The notes under the pieces are model-generated. The model was not told where the DNA came from. It saw nothing but the letters and a program-made list of their open reading frames with translations, and did no database searches. From positions 3,410,001-3,474,000 of the forward strand of contig NZ_CP041616.1 in the NCBI RefSeq assembly GCF_007197575.1: a DNA stretch of 64,000 nt. Reading direction: 5' to 3'. This DNA is from Ornithinimicrobium ciconiae. Its GTDB lineage: Bacteria; Actinomycetota; Actinomycetes; Actinomycetales; Dermatophilaceae. The position numbers and the translations under genes were made by a program. Position 1 is the stretch's first letter. Each line of letters begins with the position of its first letter. This document shows, in pieces, positions 43,305-52,716 of this stretch.

Positions 43305-44456
43305 TCAGCTGCCGTCGGAGCGGACGACCTGCTCACGGGCGGCGATCACGACGGGGTCGCCCTCGGTCTTGATGTGCACCGCCAGGAAGACGTCGGTCGT
43401 CATCTTGGCGCTGTTGTTGATCACGTCCTCACCAGACAGGTGGGCAAAGGCCGCGGGGGCCTCCAGGTAGGTGCCGGACTTCACGTCAAACGTGCTGGTC
43501 CTCCGGAGGACCGGGAAGGTGATCGCGGACCCGTCGGCGAGCTCGATGGTGCGCAGCGTGCCCGTGCGCAGGTCGTGCTCCTGGGTCAGCGTGGCCTGGT
43601 CGGCGACCTCGGCGGCCTGCTGCTCGGCGGCCTTGCGCACCTGCGGACCGTAGTCGTTGGTGCGGAAGTCCGGCCGGTCCTCGGCGAACGGGAAGTCCAG
43701 GATCACGAAGAGCTGGTCGACGACCTGGCTCGGGGACCAGTTCAGGTCTCCCTTGCCCTCGCGCAGCACCGGCGACCCCTCGGAGCGGGGGTCGAAGGTG
43801 GGCACCTCCGTGCCGGCGAGCATGGGTGCGCTCCAGCCGATCTTCCAGGTCTCACCGTCGTCCTCGCTGACCAGCAGGTGCAGCTCGGGGAGCCCGGACT
43901 CGGGGACGGACTGCACGACGATGAAGGCCGGGGACTCCCCGTCCTCACGGCTGATCGCCAGCACGTTGGGGTTGGTCGGGTGATAGTCGATGATCGGGTC
44001 GATGCCGACCTCGCGCAGCGCGGTCGCGGCCTCGGCCGCCCGCAACTCGGAGCCGACGAAGGTCTTCTCGTTGAGCTCCGCCGCCTCCTCGGGGTCGGCG
44101 TTCTGGGAGTCGCCGGCCTGCCGCATCAGGGTGGCTGCGATCTCCTCGGCTTCCTCGACGGAGATGACGCCAGCACCCTCGGCGGGCGCGGTGATCTTGC
44201 CGTCGTCGGTGGTCTGGGCCGCGTCGCCGGGAGCCGAGGTGGCCTCGCCCGCGTCGCCGGTGGAGACGCCGGTGTCGCCGGTCGTGCTCGCGTCGTCACC
44301 GCCGGTGGCCGAGGCGGAGTCGTCGGTGGAGACGCCGTCGTCGGCGGAGCTGGAGGTGGGGTCAGTGCTCTCGTCGGGGTCCTCCGAGCCGCTGCAGGCA
44401 GACAGCAGCAGCGAGGCCGAGAGGGCGAGGGCGAGGGCAGGGCGGGACAGCTTCAT
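43305..44456 (-). CDS. secreted lipoprotein, unknown function
   Basis: A 383-residue lipoprotein. The signal peptide LALALSASLLLSAC ends in lipidated Cys21; residues 22-95 are an Asp/Ser/Thr/Gly stalk; the remaining 285 residues form the extracellular domain (IIDYHPTNPNVLAISRED, LHLLVSEDDGETWKIGWSAP). It resembles actinobacterial lipoproteins of unknown role. The start ATG 44456 has TACCAT 6 nt upstream in an AT-rich promoter. Confidence 0.88.
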   Translation of the reverse strand: MKLSRPALALALSASLLLSACSGSEDPDESTDPTSSSADDGVSTDDSASATGGDDASTTGDTGVSTGDAGEATSAPGDAAQTTDDGKITAPAEGAGVISVEEAEEIAATLMRQAGDSQNADPEEAAELNEKTFVGSELRAAEAATALREVGIDPIIDYHPTNPNVLAISREDGESPAFIVVQSVPESGLPELHLLVSEDDGETWKIGWSAPMLAGTEVPTFDPRSEGSPVLREGKGDLNWSPSQVVDQLFVILDFPFAEDRPDFRTNDYGPQVRKAAEQQAAEVADQATLTQEHDLRTGTLRTIELADGSAITFPVLRRTSTFDVKSGTYLEAPAAFAHLSGEDVINNSAKMTTDVFLAVHIKTEGDPVVIAAREQVVRSDGS

Positions 44457-44462
44457 AACGAA

Positions 44463-44468
44463 ATGGTA
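44463..44468 (-). promoter_or_regulatory. -10 box of the lipoprotein gene
   Basis: TACCAT, 6 nt before ATG 44456. The region 44457-44500 is far more AT-rich than its surroundings. The rest of the spacer to the DUF1353 gene (ends 44596) shows nothing further. Confidence 0.6.
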
Positions 44469-44595
44469 AACCTTTGATGGTGAGTAACACCTAATCCGCC
44501 GAACTCAGGTAACGCCCAGTTCTGGCTGGTAATCCCGCCCCCGAGCACCAATTCGGTGTGACGCACCCCTCACGGCTGCCCCCGATGCGGAGTGC

Positions 44596-45417
44596 TCACT
44601 CCTCGTCGGCGGGCACCCGGTCCAGCCGGACCCGCTGCTCCGCCCTGGCCTTGTCCTCGACGCGGACCCCCTCATGGTTGGCCGGTCCGCTGACGATCCG
44701 CTCCACGACGCGGTAGGCCCCGACCAGCAGGGCCAGCACGACGGTCACGTGCAGCAGGAACGCCAGCGCCACGCCGGTGATCACCCCGGCCCGCCACAGC
44801 CTGCCCCACGACGCACCGAGCACAGCCGGGATCACGACGGCTCCCACGGCGCCGCCCAGCAGCTTCTGCCACCACGGTGTGTCCTGGCCGCCCATCCAGG
44901 GCACCAGATCGATCACGTTGAAAAAGTCCAGGGTGGCCAGCACCCCCAGCACGGTCACCGTGCCCAGCAGCCCGATCAGCACCGCCCGGGTCCAGGCCTT
45001 CCCCGAGTGCCACATGGTGCTCATGCTGACCGCCGACCACATCAACCACGCCCGGACCCGCCCGGTGCCCAGCCCGATCATCGCCTCCCGAAAGATCCGA
45101 TCTGCCTCGGGCCGGGCAAACGGCTGACCGTCGCGGTCGGTGTCGGGACCCAGGAAGGCACCGGGCCGGACCAGGGCATCGTGCAGCACCGCAGCAGGCA
45201 GGAAGTCCCCGCTCTTGGGCACCAGCCAGGTGAACAGCGCCGGGACGGAGGCCAGATCGGTCATAAAACGCCGCAGATCAGCAGGCACCACGAAGCACTC
45301 CGCATAGTGGTCGCTGCGGAAGCCGATCTGGCGCAGCAGCGTGAAGTCGCGTCCGTCGATGCTGCGCAGCTCAAGCCGCAGCGGCCCACCCTCCTGCGCG
45401 TCGAAGAACTCCCCCAC
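44596..45417 (-). CDS. DUF1353 protein with C-terminal membrane helices
   Basis: A 273-residue protein. Residues 1-135 match DUF1353, a phage-tail-derived/peptidase-like family: FVVPADLRRFMTDLASVPAL, then FLPAAVLHDALVRPG and RIFREAM. Residues about 140-240 add three membrane helices, so the domain is anchored. Start GTG 45417 lies 6 bp past the GNAT stop, so they share an operon. The cytoplasmic C-terminal tail is charged. Biochemical role unknown. Confidence 0.85.
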   Translation of the reverse strand: MGEFFDAQEGGPLRLELRSIDGRDFTLLRQIGFRSDHYAECFVVPADLRRFMTDLASVPALFTWLVPKSGDFLPAAVLHDALVRPGAFLGPDTDRDGQPFARPEADRIFREAMIGLGTGRVRAWLMWSAVSMSTMWHSGKAWTRAVLIGLLGTVTVLGVLATLDFFNVIDLVPWMGGQDTPWWQKLLGGAVGAVVIPAVLGASWGRLWRAGVITGVALAFLLHVTVVLALLVGAYRVVERIVSGPANHEGVRVEDKARAEQRVRLDRVPADEE

Positions 45418-45423
45418 GTCGCC

Positions 45424-45969
45424 CTAGCTCCGGACCATCCGCGTCTCGACCAGCCCGTCCTCCCGGTCCGTCGCCGTGGCGCCGTCAAGCCGGAACCCGT
45501 TGCGCTGATAGAACCGGATCGCCCGGTCGTTGCCGTCGGCCACCCACAGGTATGCCGGGCGGTCACCCAGGACCTCATCCAACAGGGCCTGCGCCACCCC
45601 GGTGCCATAGTGCTCGGCGACCACATTGATCGCCCACAACTGGGTGTCGGTCGGCCCGTCGTCCTCCCGGGCCGGACCGACACTGATGAAGCCGACCAGC
45701 TGCCCGCCGTGCTCGGCCACCGCGACCTGCTCACCCCGGGCGCTGCGCCCGTCCTGCAACAGGTTGGGCCCCGCCTCGCCCGACTCCTCGGGCACGAGAC
45801 GGCGCCCCCAGCCCTGGGCGAAACGGTGCGGCGTCAGAGCCGCGAACGACTCCTCGTCCATCAGCCCGACATAGGCCTCCTGCCACACCCGGCAGTGCAG
45901 CGCACCCAGCGCCTCGACGTCGTCGGCGCTCGGGGGACGGATCAGGTATGCCGACTCCTCCTCAGCCAT
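45424..45969 (-). CDS. GNAT-family N-acetyltransferase
   Basis: A 181-residue GNAT fold. N-terminal HCRVWQEAYVGLMDEESF is typical of one GNAT subgroup; the acetyl-CoA motif A is LWAINVVAEHYGTGVAQALLD (Gln-x-x-Gly-x-Gly replaced by a relaxed form) and motif B is WVADGNDRAIRFYQRNGFRL. Substrate unknown. Start ATG 45969 with TAGGTT 6 nt upstream; first gene of a pair with DUF1353. Confidence 0.92.
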   Translation of the reverse strand: MAEEESAYLIRPPSADDVEALGALHCRVWQEAYVGLMDEESFAALTPHRFAQGWGRRLVPEESGEAGPNLLQDGRSARGEQVAVAEHGGQLVGFISVGPAREDDGPTDTQLWAINVVAEHYGTGVAQALLDEVLGDRPAYLWVADGNDRAIRFYQRNGFRLDGATATDREDGLVETRMVRS

Positions 45970-45975
45970 GTTCCT

Positions 45976-45981
45976 AACCTA
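45976..45981 (-). promoter_or_regulatory. -10 box of GNAT-DUF1353
   Basis: TAGGTT on the minus strand, 6 nt before the ATG at 45969; leaderless spacing. Confidence 0.5.
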
Positions 45982-46049
45982 GCGGCAGGGTCGGACAGTT
46001 GGCCATGGCCGAGACGCTCCTCGTGACAAGAGAGGTCGAGGGGTGGACG

Positions 46050-46613
46050 ATGGGTGTCATGACGGCCATGCCGCGGACAGGCGAGGAGTGGACGGTCGAT
46101 GACCTCGACCGCCTGCCCGACGACGGCCTGCAGTATGAACTGCTCGACGGGTTGCTCGTCGTGACCCCCGCCCCGGTGCTCCTGCACCATCGAGCCGTCG
46201 GCAACCTTCACCTGGTGCTGCGTCAGGCCTGCCCGCCCGGGCTCGAGGTGTTCTTCTCTCCGGTGGACTGGCGCCCTGACGTGCAGACGTCACTGCAGCC
46301 GGACCTGCTCGTTGTCCGCACTGAGGACGTCGCTGTCAAGAACATCACCGTGCCGCTCGTCCTGGCCGTTGAGGTGCTCTCGCCCTCGACCCGGCGCAAG
46401 GACCTGGTGCTCAAGCGCTCCAAGTATGAGGACACTGGCGTGCAGTCCTACTGGCTGGTCGATCCCGAGGAGCCCTCGGTGCTCGCGCTGGACCTCGCGG
46501 CGGGCCGCTATGTCAGCGCGGGCGAGGCCCACGGCTCGGAGCGACTGCGCCTGCAGCGCCCGTTCGAGGTTGAGCTCGTCCCGGCCGAGCTCGTGGCACC
46601 ACCGCCCGGCTGA
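46050..46613 (+). CDS. Uma2-family endonuclease-like protein
   Basis: A 187-residue Uma2 (DUF820) protein with a PD-(D/E)xK-like core: WTVDDLDRLPDDGLQYELLDG, the metal Asp in QTSLQPDLLVV, and Glu/Lys in VLAVEVLSPSTRRKDLVLK and KYEDTGVQSYWLVDPEEPSV. Uma2 proteins are nuclease-like, widespread and of unclear purpose; some derive from mobile elements. Start choice (ATG 46050; ATG 46059 also possible) follows a GAGGGGTGG ribosome binding site. Single gene. Confidence 0.9.
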   Translation: MGVMTAMPRTGEEWTVDDLDRLPDDGLQYELLDGLLVVTPAPVLLHHRAVGNLHLVLRQACPPGLEVFFSPVDWRPDVQTSLQPDLLVVRTEDVAVKNITVPLVLAVEVLSPSTRRKDLVLKRSKYEDTGVQSYWLVDPEEPSVLALDLAAGRYVSAGEAHGSERLRLQRPFEVELVPAELVAPPPG

Positions 46614-46621
46614 GGACGAGC

Positions 46622-47851
46622 TCAGTCCTGGGTGGGCACCCGCACGATCAGGGCGTCACCCTGACCGCCACCGCCACACAGGGCCGCGGCGCCGGTGCCG
46701 CCGCCGCGGCGACCCAGCTCGAGGGCGAGGGTCAGGACGAGGCGCGCACCCGACATACCGATCGGGTGGCCCAGCGCGATCGCGCCGCCATGGGGGTTGA
46801 CCCGCTCGGGGTCCAGGCCCAGCTGCTTGGTGGCGGCCAGGCCGACCGCAGCGAAGGCCTCGTTGATCTCGACGACGTCGAGGTCGGCGGGCTCGATGCC
46901 CTCCTTCTTGCAGGCGGCGAGGATGGCGTTGCCCGGCTGGCTCTGCAGCGAGGAGTCGGGGCCGGCGACGACGCCGTGGGCGCCGATCTCGGCGATCCAG
47001 GACAGGCCGAGCTCCTGTGCCTTGGCCTTGCTCATCACGACGACCGCGGCGGCACCGTCGGAGATCTGCGAGGCGCTGCCGGCGGTGATCGTGCCGTCCT
47101 GGGAGAAGGCAGGACGGAGCTTGCCGAGAGACTCAGTGGTCGTCTCGGCGCGGATGCCCTCGTCGGTGCGGAACTCGATCGGGTCGCCCTTGCGCTGCGG
47201 CACCGGGACGCTCACGACCTCCTCGTCGAAGACGCCGGCCTCCCACGCCTGTGCGGCCAGCTGGTGGCTGCGCGCGGAGAAGGCGTCCTGCTCCTCGCGG
47301 CTGAACTCAGCGTCCGCGGTGTTGGCGTCCTCGGTCAGGTTGCCCATCGACTGGTCGGTGAAGGCGTCCCACAGGCCGTCGTGGGCCATGTGGTCACGCA
47401 TCGTGACGTCGCCGTACTTGAAGCCCGCGCGGCTCTTCTCCAGCAGGTGCGGGGCGTTGGTCATGGACTCCTGGCCGCCGGCGACGATGACGTCGAACTC
47501 CCCGGCGCGGATGAGCTGGTCGGCCAGCGCGATGGCGTCCAGCCCAGACAGGCAGACCTTGTTGACGGTCAGGGCCGGCACGTCCATCGGGATGCCGCCC
47601 TTGACTGCGGCCTGCCGGGCGGGGATCTGCCCGGCGCCGGCGGTGAGGACCTGGCCCATGATCACGTAGTCCACCTGGTCGCCGGTGACACCGGCCCGCT
47701 CCAGGGCCCCCTTGATCGCGAAGCCACCCAGGTCAGCACCGGAGAAGTCCTTGAGACCACCGGACATGCGTCCCATCGGGGTGCGGGCACCACCGACGAT
47801 GACCGACACGGTGGGGCCACCTGAGGTGGTGGGTTCGGTGGGCGCAGTCAT
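46622..47851 (-). CDS. acetyl-CoA C-acyltransferase (thiolase)
   Basis: A 409-residue thiolase that condenses or cleaves acyl-CoA units. Nucleophile Cys100 in [12 protein letters not shown], the HEAF-like loop as INEAFAA, catalytic His in [11 protein letters not shown] and second Cys in [12 protein letters not shown]. The enzyme could be biosynthetic or degradative; the pattern fits acetyl-CoA acetyltransferase. A GGAGG ribosome binding site precedes the ATG. The 47852-47933 spacer to the rhodanese gene holds its own leader. Confidence 0.95.
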   Translation of the reverse strand: MTAPTEPTTSGGPTVSVIVGGARTPMGRMSGGLKDFSGADLGGFAIKGALERAGVTGDQVDYVIMGQVLTAGAGQIPARQAAVKGGIPMDVPALTVNKVCLSGLDAIALADQLIRAGEFDVIVAGGQESMTNAPHLLEKSRAGFKYGDVTMRDHMAHDGLWDAFTDQSMGNLTEDANTADAEFSREEQDAFSARSHQLAAQAWEAGVFDEEVVSVPVPQRKGDPIEFRTDEGIRAETTTESLGKLRPAFSQDGTITAGSASQISDGAAAVVVMSKAKAQELGLSWIAEIGAHGVVAGPDSSLQSQPGNAILAACKKEGIEPADLDVVEINEAFAAVGLAATKQLGLDPERVNPHGGAIALGHPIGMSGARLVLTLALELGRRGGGTGAAALCGGGGQGDALIVRVPTQD

Positions 47852-47933
47852 GAGGGTCCTCCAGCGACATCGACGGGCAGCGATCTGACCTCCATCGTAA
47901 CGAGGCCCGGGCGGGGTTCTGTGCCGGGATCCG

Positions 47934-48374
47934 TCAGCGACGGATGTCTGCTGGTCCGGCGTCGACCGGGTGCCCGGCCGCGACCCAGGCCTCGACCCCG
48001 CCGACGAGGTCGGTGGCGTTGGTTAAGCCCACGGAGCGCAGGCTGGCGGCAGCCAGGCTCGAGCTGCAACCCTGGCGGCACACCACCACGATGACCTGCT
48101 GGTAGTCGGTCACCTCCGGGATGCAGGTGATCGACTGCGGGTCGAGGCGCCACTCCAGGACGGTGCGGTCGATCACGATGGCCCCCGGCAGCTCGCCCTG
48201 CTCCGCCCGCTGGGCCTCGGTGCGGGTGTCGATCACGATGGCGCCGGCCTCCCACAGCGCCGGCAACTGGTCCGGGCTCACCCGCTTGACACCCTCGCGG
48301 ACCTGCGCCAGCCGTGCATCGATCCCCGCGCCGGGGTGCCGGCCCTCACCGCGACTCCTGTCCTGGGGTGTCAC
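47934..48374 (-). CDS. rhodanese-domain sulfurtransferase-like protein
   Basis: A single rhodanese domain, 146 residues. The active-site loop is Cys99-Arg-Gln-Gly-Cys-Ser-Ser in [19 protein letters not shown] marks the N-terminal strand. Such proteins shuttle sulfane sulfur; the partner is unknown. Start GTG 48374 overlaps the amidohydrolase stop. A small hairpin overlaps its own stop codon. Confidence 0.92.
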   Translation of the reverse strand: MTPQDRSRGEGRHPGAGIDARLAQVREGVKRVSPDQLPALWEAGAIVIDTRTEAQRAEQGELPGAIVIDRTVLEWRLDPQSITCIPEVTDYQQVIVVVCRQGCSSSLAAASLRSVGLTNATDLVGGVEAWVAAGHPVDAGPADIRR

Positions 48375-49945
48375 GCAACCACGTTTCCGTGCACCAGGTG
48401 GCCGCCGATGACGGTCGCCGCCACGCTCATCTCGCGCAGCACCCGTGCCTGCTCACCCGCGCGCTCGCCGTCGGGAGGGGCACCGGGCAGCCCACCCTCG
48501 GCATACGGGTCGGTGTCCAGGAGCACCAGGTCACCGGGCTGCCCGACGGTCAGTCGGCGCCCGTCGACGGAGGCGGCCAGCGCCTCGGCGGGGGTCAGGG
48601 AGAGCTCCGGGTGCCACGCGTCGCCCTCTGGACTGCCACGCCAGACCGCCGCGGCCATGGCCAGCCACGGGTCCAGCGGGGCGACGGGGGCATCGGAGCC
48701 CAGAGCGAGCGGGATCCCTGCCTCCAGCAGCGGCCGGTAGGCGAAGGCGTGGCGGGTGCGGTCCGGCCAGAGCCGCTCGGTGGCGTCCCGGTCGTCGATC
48801 AGGTGCGCCGGCTGGATGCTGGCCCGCACCGGCAGGCCGGACCAGTGAGGCAGGTCGGCCGGGTTGACGAGCTGGGCGTGCTCGATCGAGCCGGTGGCCC
48901 CGGTGACCCGAAAGACCTCGAGCGCCTGGCGGACGGCACGGTCGCCGATCGCGTGCAGCGCCGTCTCCAGCCCGTGCTCACGCGCCCGGTCGACCAGCCG
49001 GGTCAGCTCCTCCTGGGTGAAGTTGGGCAGGCCGTGGACGTCGGCGAGGTCCGCGGAGTCGGCATAGGGGTCGCAGCACCACGCTGTGCGGGTGTTGAGC
49101 GATCCGTCGGAGATGACCTTCAACGGCCCCATCTGCGCCCAGCCGTCGGTCCCGGGCAGCGGGGTGCCGGTCCGCCACCCCCGCTCGATGATCTCCTCCA
49201 GGCGACTGGCATAGGCACCGGTGCGCACCCGAAACGGCCCGCGCGCGGCGAGCCGGCCGGGCCACAGGTCCCAGGCGGGGCTGAACTCCAGGTCGACGAT
49301 GCCCACCACACCCTGCGCCCGGGCGGCGGTGATCGCCTCCAGCACCGCGGCCTCGGCCAGGTCGGCCGCGCCGGGCAGGTCACCGAGACGGTCGTAGGCG
49401 TCGAACCACTCGTTCTCGGCGACGACGCCCTCCCGCGGTGGGCACGCCAGGAGGTGCAGGGCGGCGGAGTTGAGCCAGCCGTGGTGCCCGTCACCGCTGA
49501 TCAGCACGATCGGGCGTCCCGGGGAGACTGCGTCCAGGTCGGCCACCGTGGGCTGGCGTGCCCACCCGGCCGTGCGGTGCCCCCAGCCGATCAGTGGGGC
49601 GGCGATGCCAGAGCCAGCCGCCGACGCCTCCCCTGTTGCGCTCGCTGCCAGGGCGCGGCGCACCCGCTCCACCGCCTCGTCCACCCCGCCGGTGCCCGAC
49701 AGGTCGAGCCGGGAGCGCACCAGGGCCCACTGGATCATGTGGACGTGCTGGTCCCACAGGCCGGGGACCACCCAGCGACCCGCGCCGGCGAGCTCGGGCA
49801 CGCCCGCGGCAGGCAGGTCGGGCGCGATCGCCGCCACGACGCCGTCCTGGATGAGTATGTCGACGGGCTCGGTCCCCGGGGCCTGGTCGGTTGAGGTGCG
49901 GTCCAGGGCCACGGGCCGGACATCGCGCACCAGCAGTTCGGTCAT
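48371..49945 (-). CDS. amidohydrolase family protein (YtcJ-like, Amidohydro_3)
   Basis: A 524-residue metal-dependent hydrolase. The first metal site is GLWDQHVHMIQW (about 62-73); GHRTAGWARQPTVADLDAV and PIVLISGDGHHGWLNSAAL are typical of the YtcJ branch; ALHAIGDRAV and GSDAPVAPLDPW give later ligands. The substrate is unknown, since YtcJ proteins are hard to assign. Start ATG 49945 with TAACGT 6 nt upstream. First gene of an operon with rhodanese. Confidence 0.93.
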   Translation of the reverse strand: MTELLVRDVRPVALDRTSTDQAPGTEPVDILIQDGVVAAIAPDLPAAGVPELAGAGRWVVPGLWDQHVHMIQWALVRSRLDLSGTGGVDEAVERVRRALAASATGEASAAGSGIAAPLIGWGHRTAGWARQPTVADLDAVSPGRPIVLISGDGHHGWLNSAALHLLACPPREGVVAENEWFDAYDRLGDLPGAADLAEAAVLEAITAARAQGVVGIVDLEFSPAWDLWPGRLAARGPFRVRTGAYASRLEEIIERGWRTGTPLPGTDGWAQMGPLKVISDGSLNTRTAWCCDPYADSADLADVHGLPNFTQEELTRLVDRAREHGLETALHAIGDRAVRQALEVFRVTGATGSIEHAQLVNPADLPHWSGLPVRASIQPAHLIDDRDATERLWPDRTRHAFAYRPLLEAGIPLALGSDAPVAPLDPWLAMAAAVWRGSPEGDAWHPELSLTPAEALAASVDGRRLTVGQPGDLVLLDTDPYAEGGLPGAPPDGERAGEQARVLREMSVAATVIGGHLVHGNVVA

Positions 49946-49951
49946 GGCTGC

Positions 49952-49957
49952 ACGTTA
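49952..49957 (-). promoter_or_regulatory. -10 box of amidohydrolase-rhodanese
   Basis: TAACGT on the minus strand, 6 nt before ATG 49945, leaderless spacing. Confidence 0.55.
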
Positions 49958-50092
49958 AGGCCACGGGCTGGCGCCCACGAAGACCGACACCACCCGCGGT
50001 CGGTCCGGTGGGCGGGACTGCGCGAGCCAACGGACCGGATGCCTGCGGGAGCACGCGTGAATACGTGCATGCCAGGTGTCGCACCCAGTCGG

Positions 50093-50098
50093 TAGGCT
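50093..50098 (+). promoter_or_regulatory. -10 box of methylmalonyl-CoA epimerase gene
   Basis: TAGGCT, 7 nt before ATG 50106, identical in sequence to the glgX box. No ribosome binding site. Confidence 0.6.
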
Positions 50099-50105
50099 CG
50101 GCCGC

Positions 50106-50612
50106 ATGACCGGCCTGCCCGCCTCCGTGACCCCGCTGCTGCTCGCCATCGACCACGTGGGGATCGCCGTGCCCGATCTCGACGCGTCCATCGCCTTCCA
50201 CACTGACGTCCTCGGTCTGGTGGTGCTGCACGAGGAGACCAACGAGGAGCAGGGCGTGCGCGAGGCGATGCTCGGCATCCCGGGGGCGGCGGAGGGCTCC
50301 GCGCTGATCCAGCTCCTGGCCCCGGCCAGCCCGCAGTCCACCATCGCCACGTTCCTGGACCGGTCGGGCCCGGGGCTCCAGCAGCTCGCCTACCGCGTCG
50401 CCGACGTCGAGGCGGTCTCGGCGGTCCTGCGCGAGCACGGTCTCCGTCTGCTCTATGACGCTCCACGCCGTGGCACTGCCGGGAGTCGGATCAACTTCAT
50501 CCACCCCAAGGACGCCGGCGGGGTGCTCGTCGAGTTGGTCGAGCCCGCCAGCTCGAGCGCCGAGGTCGGTGCCCACGGCGCGGTGGAGACGGAGCGGTCC
50601 ACGCGTGGGTGA
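50106..50612 (+). CDS. mce: methylmalonyl-CoA epimerase
   Basis: A 168-residue VOC-fold enzyme that interconverts (2S)- and (2R)-methylmalonyl-CoA in propionate metabolism. IDHVGIAVPDLDASIAFHTDV carries the first metal His, GPGLQQLAYRVADVEAV the second ligand region, and INFIHPKDAGGVLVELVE the C-terminal Glu. Start ATG 50106 follows TAGGCT by 7 nt. The mutase itself is not in this window, but the cobalamin adenosyltransferase at 58.3 kb fits the same pathway. Confidence 0.93.
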   Translation: MTGLPASVTPLLLAIDHVGIAVPDLDASIAFHTDVLGLVVLHEETNEEQGVREAMLGIPGAAEGSALIQLLAPASPQSTIATFLDRSGPGLQQLAYRVADVEAVSAVLREHGLRLLYDAPRRGTAGSRINFIHPKDAGGVLVELVEPASSSAEVGAHGAVETERSTRG

Positions 50613-50622
50613 GGATGGACCC

Positions 50623-52200
50623 GTGACTGAGGGTGAGGCGGCCAAGGGTGAGGCCCCAGGGGGTGCGACTCGCGAGCGTGGTGCAACTCGCGAGCGCGCG
50701 GCGGCCCGGGAGCCGTCGTCAGCGAGCCGCGGCGCAGCACACGAGAGCCCCAGCCGACAGACCCCTGGGAGCCACTCGGCGGGCCGCTCAACGACCGAGA
50801 CCCTGACGGACAACCCGGCGGCAGACAGCCCGACAACCGACAGCCCCACGACCGGCAGCTCAACGGCCAGGGACCAGCCCCCCGCGGGCCCGGCGCCCGG
50901 CTCCCGCGTCGCCCGTCGACTCCGGCTCCCTCGCAGGGGCCGAGGTGGGAGCAGCGTGCGCGGCCGCAGCCGCGAGGCGGTGGAGTCCTGGCGCCGCTAC
51001 CGCGAGACCCAGCTCACCGAGCTGGCCGAGAGCAACCGGCTGCAGCGCGAGCTGATCGAGCGCACGCACGCCACCTCCCACAGCGGCACCACTCCGGCCC
51101 CGCCCGTGACGCCCGAGGGCGAGTCCCCCGAGGAGCCGGTCGTTGAGAAGCGACGCGAGCTGATGATGGTCACCTCGCCCTTCATGTTCGGCTTCTTCGG
51201 CGCGCTGGGGGTGCTCGTCGCCTGGTGGCTCGCGCAAAACGTCGGCCGACTGGGGTCGGTGATCACCTTCATCCTGATCGCGATCTTCGTCACCCTGGCG
51301 CTCAACCCCATCGTGGAGAGCCTCACCCGCCGGGGCCTGAGCCGACCGGCAGGTGTCTTCGCCGTCTTCCTCGGCATGATCGCGGTGCTCGGCCTGTTCG
51401 GCTGGTTGGTGGTGCCCACCATCGTGCAGGAGACCTCCACGCTGATCGAACGGGCTCCGCGCTACTTTGCTGACCTCAACACCCAACCGTGGGTCATCGA
51501 CCTCAACGAGCGCTACGACCTGGCCGAGCGGATCAACACCGAGGTCGAGAACCGTCTCGAGGACACCAGCTTCATCTCCACCATCTTCGGCGGCGTCCTC
51601 GGTGCAGCCGGTGCGGTGGCCGGTGGGCTGATCGGCTTCTTCACCGCCCTGGTGCTCACGCTCTACTTCCTCGCGGCCCTGCCGACCGTCAAGGACGCGG
51701 CCTACAAGGCGGTGCCGTTGAGCCGGCGCCCCCGGGTCATTGGACTGGCGGAGGAGATCATGCGCCGGGTGGGTGGTTATGCCCTGGGCCAGGTCGCGGT
51801 GGCCACCATCAACGGCGCCTGCTCCTGGGTGATGATGCAACTCCTCGGGGTGCCCTATGCCATCGTGCTCGCGGTCCTCGTCGGGATCCTAGGGCTGATC
51901 CCCCTGGTGGGCGCCACCCTCGGCGCGGTCATCGTGGCTCTGGTGGCCCTGAGCCAGGGCTGGGTCATCGCCCTGATCGTGGGCATCTACTACGTGATCT
52001 ACCAGCAGTTCGAAAACTACGTCATCGTGCCGCGCGTCATGGCCCGCACGGTGTCGGTGCCGGGTGCTGTCACCGTGGTGGCGGTCTTTGCCGGAGGCAC
52101 CCTGATGGGCGTTCTCGGCGCGCTCATCGCCATCCCCGTGGCGGCCGGTCTGCTGCTGCTTTACAACGAGGTCGTCATCCCCCGCCAACAGCGCCTCTGA
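50623..52200 (+). CDS. AI-2E family (PerM-like) transporter with long disordered N-terminus
   Basis: A 525-residue membrane protein. The C-terminal 340 residues are a typical AI-2E/PerM unit with about eight helices, including FMFGFFGALGVLVAWWLAQN and the NYVIVPRVMARTVSVPG signature. The first ~180 residues are unusual: repetitive (GATRERGATRER; TDSPTTDSPTTGSS) then a basic coiled segment (VESWRRYRETQLTELAES). Start GTG 50623 has GAGGA 7 nt upstream. The family exports signals or small molecules; the substrate here is unknown. Its stop codon lies in a 37-bp duplication. Confidence 0.9.
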   Translation: MTEGEAAKGEAPGGATRERGATRERAAAREPSSASRGAAHESPSRQTPGSHSAGRSTTETLTDNPAADSPTTDSPTTGSSTARDQPPAGPAPGSRVARRLRLPRRGRGGSSVRGRSREAVESWRRYRETQLTELAESNRLQRELIERTHATSHSGTTPAPPVTPEGESPEEPVVEKRRELMMVTSPFMFGFFGALGVLVAWWLAQNVGRLGSVITFILIAIFVTLALNPIVESLTRRGLSRPAGVFAVFLGMIAVLGLFGWLVVPTIVQETSTLIERAPRYFADLNTQPWVIDLNERYDLAERINTEVENRLEDTSFISTIFGGVLGAAGAVAGGLIGFFTALVLTLYFLAALPTVKDAAYKAVPLSRRPRVIGLAEEIMRRVGGYALGQVAVATINGACSWVMMQLLGVPYAIVLAVLVGILGLIPLVGATLGAVIVALVALSQGWVIALIVGIYYVIYQQFENYVIVPRVMARTVSVPGAVTVVAVFAGGTLMGVLGALIAIPVAAGLLLLYNEVVIPRQQRL

Positions 52201-52260
52201 CCCGCGCCGCCAACTCCCCCGCCAACAGCGCCTCTGACCCACGCCGCCAGCTCCCCCGCC
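52179..52260. repeat. 37-bp tandem duplication across the AI-2E stop codon (2.2 copies)
   Basis: Copies at 52179-52215 and 52216-52252 begin CCCCCGCCAACAGCGCC and differ at two bases; a third start runs to 52260, directly against the stop codon of the convergent gene. The TGA of the transporter (52198-52200) is duplicated in copy two. Confidence 0.95.
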
Positions 52261-52716
52261 TCAGCGCGGACCGACCCGGCACCACCGGGACAGTTCGGTC
52301 AGGGCGAGGTGCCGTGCCTGCGGCGTGCCGGTCAGCACGACGATGCCCCAGCCGCTGGTCAGGTGGATCGTCAGCGCCGTCGCCCGCGAGGGGTGCGGCT
52401 CGACGAAACTTACGTTCTCATAGGGATGGTGCTTGGGTCCGCGCACAAAGCGGGTGTACGCAAAACCCTCCGGACGCACCCACAGGGTGCCGCGCACGGC
52501 ATACCGCCCGAGCGCCAGCCACGGCAGGCTGGAGTGGACCACCGAGATCTGCTGGGTCGGGATCTGCGCGGCGGGCCCCTGCGCCCCGGCGGTGAGCGTC
52601 GGCTCCGGGCTGGGTCGTCCGTGATACCAGAAGATGAAGCCCCCGATCGCCGCGATGACGGCCACCACGGCCAGCAGGATCCCCAGCACGAGCAGCAGGA
52701 CTGCGGTGTCACTCAC
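52261..52716 (-). CDS. single-pass membrane protein, unknown function
   Basis: A 151-residue protein: one N-terminal membrane helix (about residues 5-30, LLLVLGILLAVVAVIAAIGG), a Pro/Gly linker, and a beta-rich domain of about 95 residues (YAVRGTLWVRPEGFAYTRF, TIHLTSGWGIVVLTGTPQ). The domain resembles a PH-like/bacterial membrane-flanked domain but I cannot name it. Start GTG 52716 overlaps the zinc-binding gene stop (GTGA). Confidence 0.75.
   Translation of the reverse strand: MSDTAVLLLVLGILLAVVAVIAAIGGFIFWYHGRPSPEPTLTAGAQGPAAQIPTQQISVVHSSLPWLALGRYAVRGTLWVRPEGFAYTRFVRGPKHHPYENVSFVEPHPSRATALTIHLTSGWGIVVLTGTPQARHLALTELSRWCRVGPR

Noticed and set aside
47929..47945. Hairpin ATCCGTC-AGC-GACGGAT across the rhodanese stop codon
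   Set aside because: Only 7 bp with a 3-nt loop, mostly coding; too weak to call a terminator.
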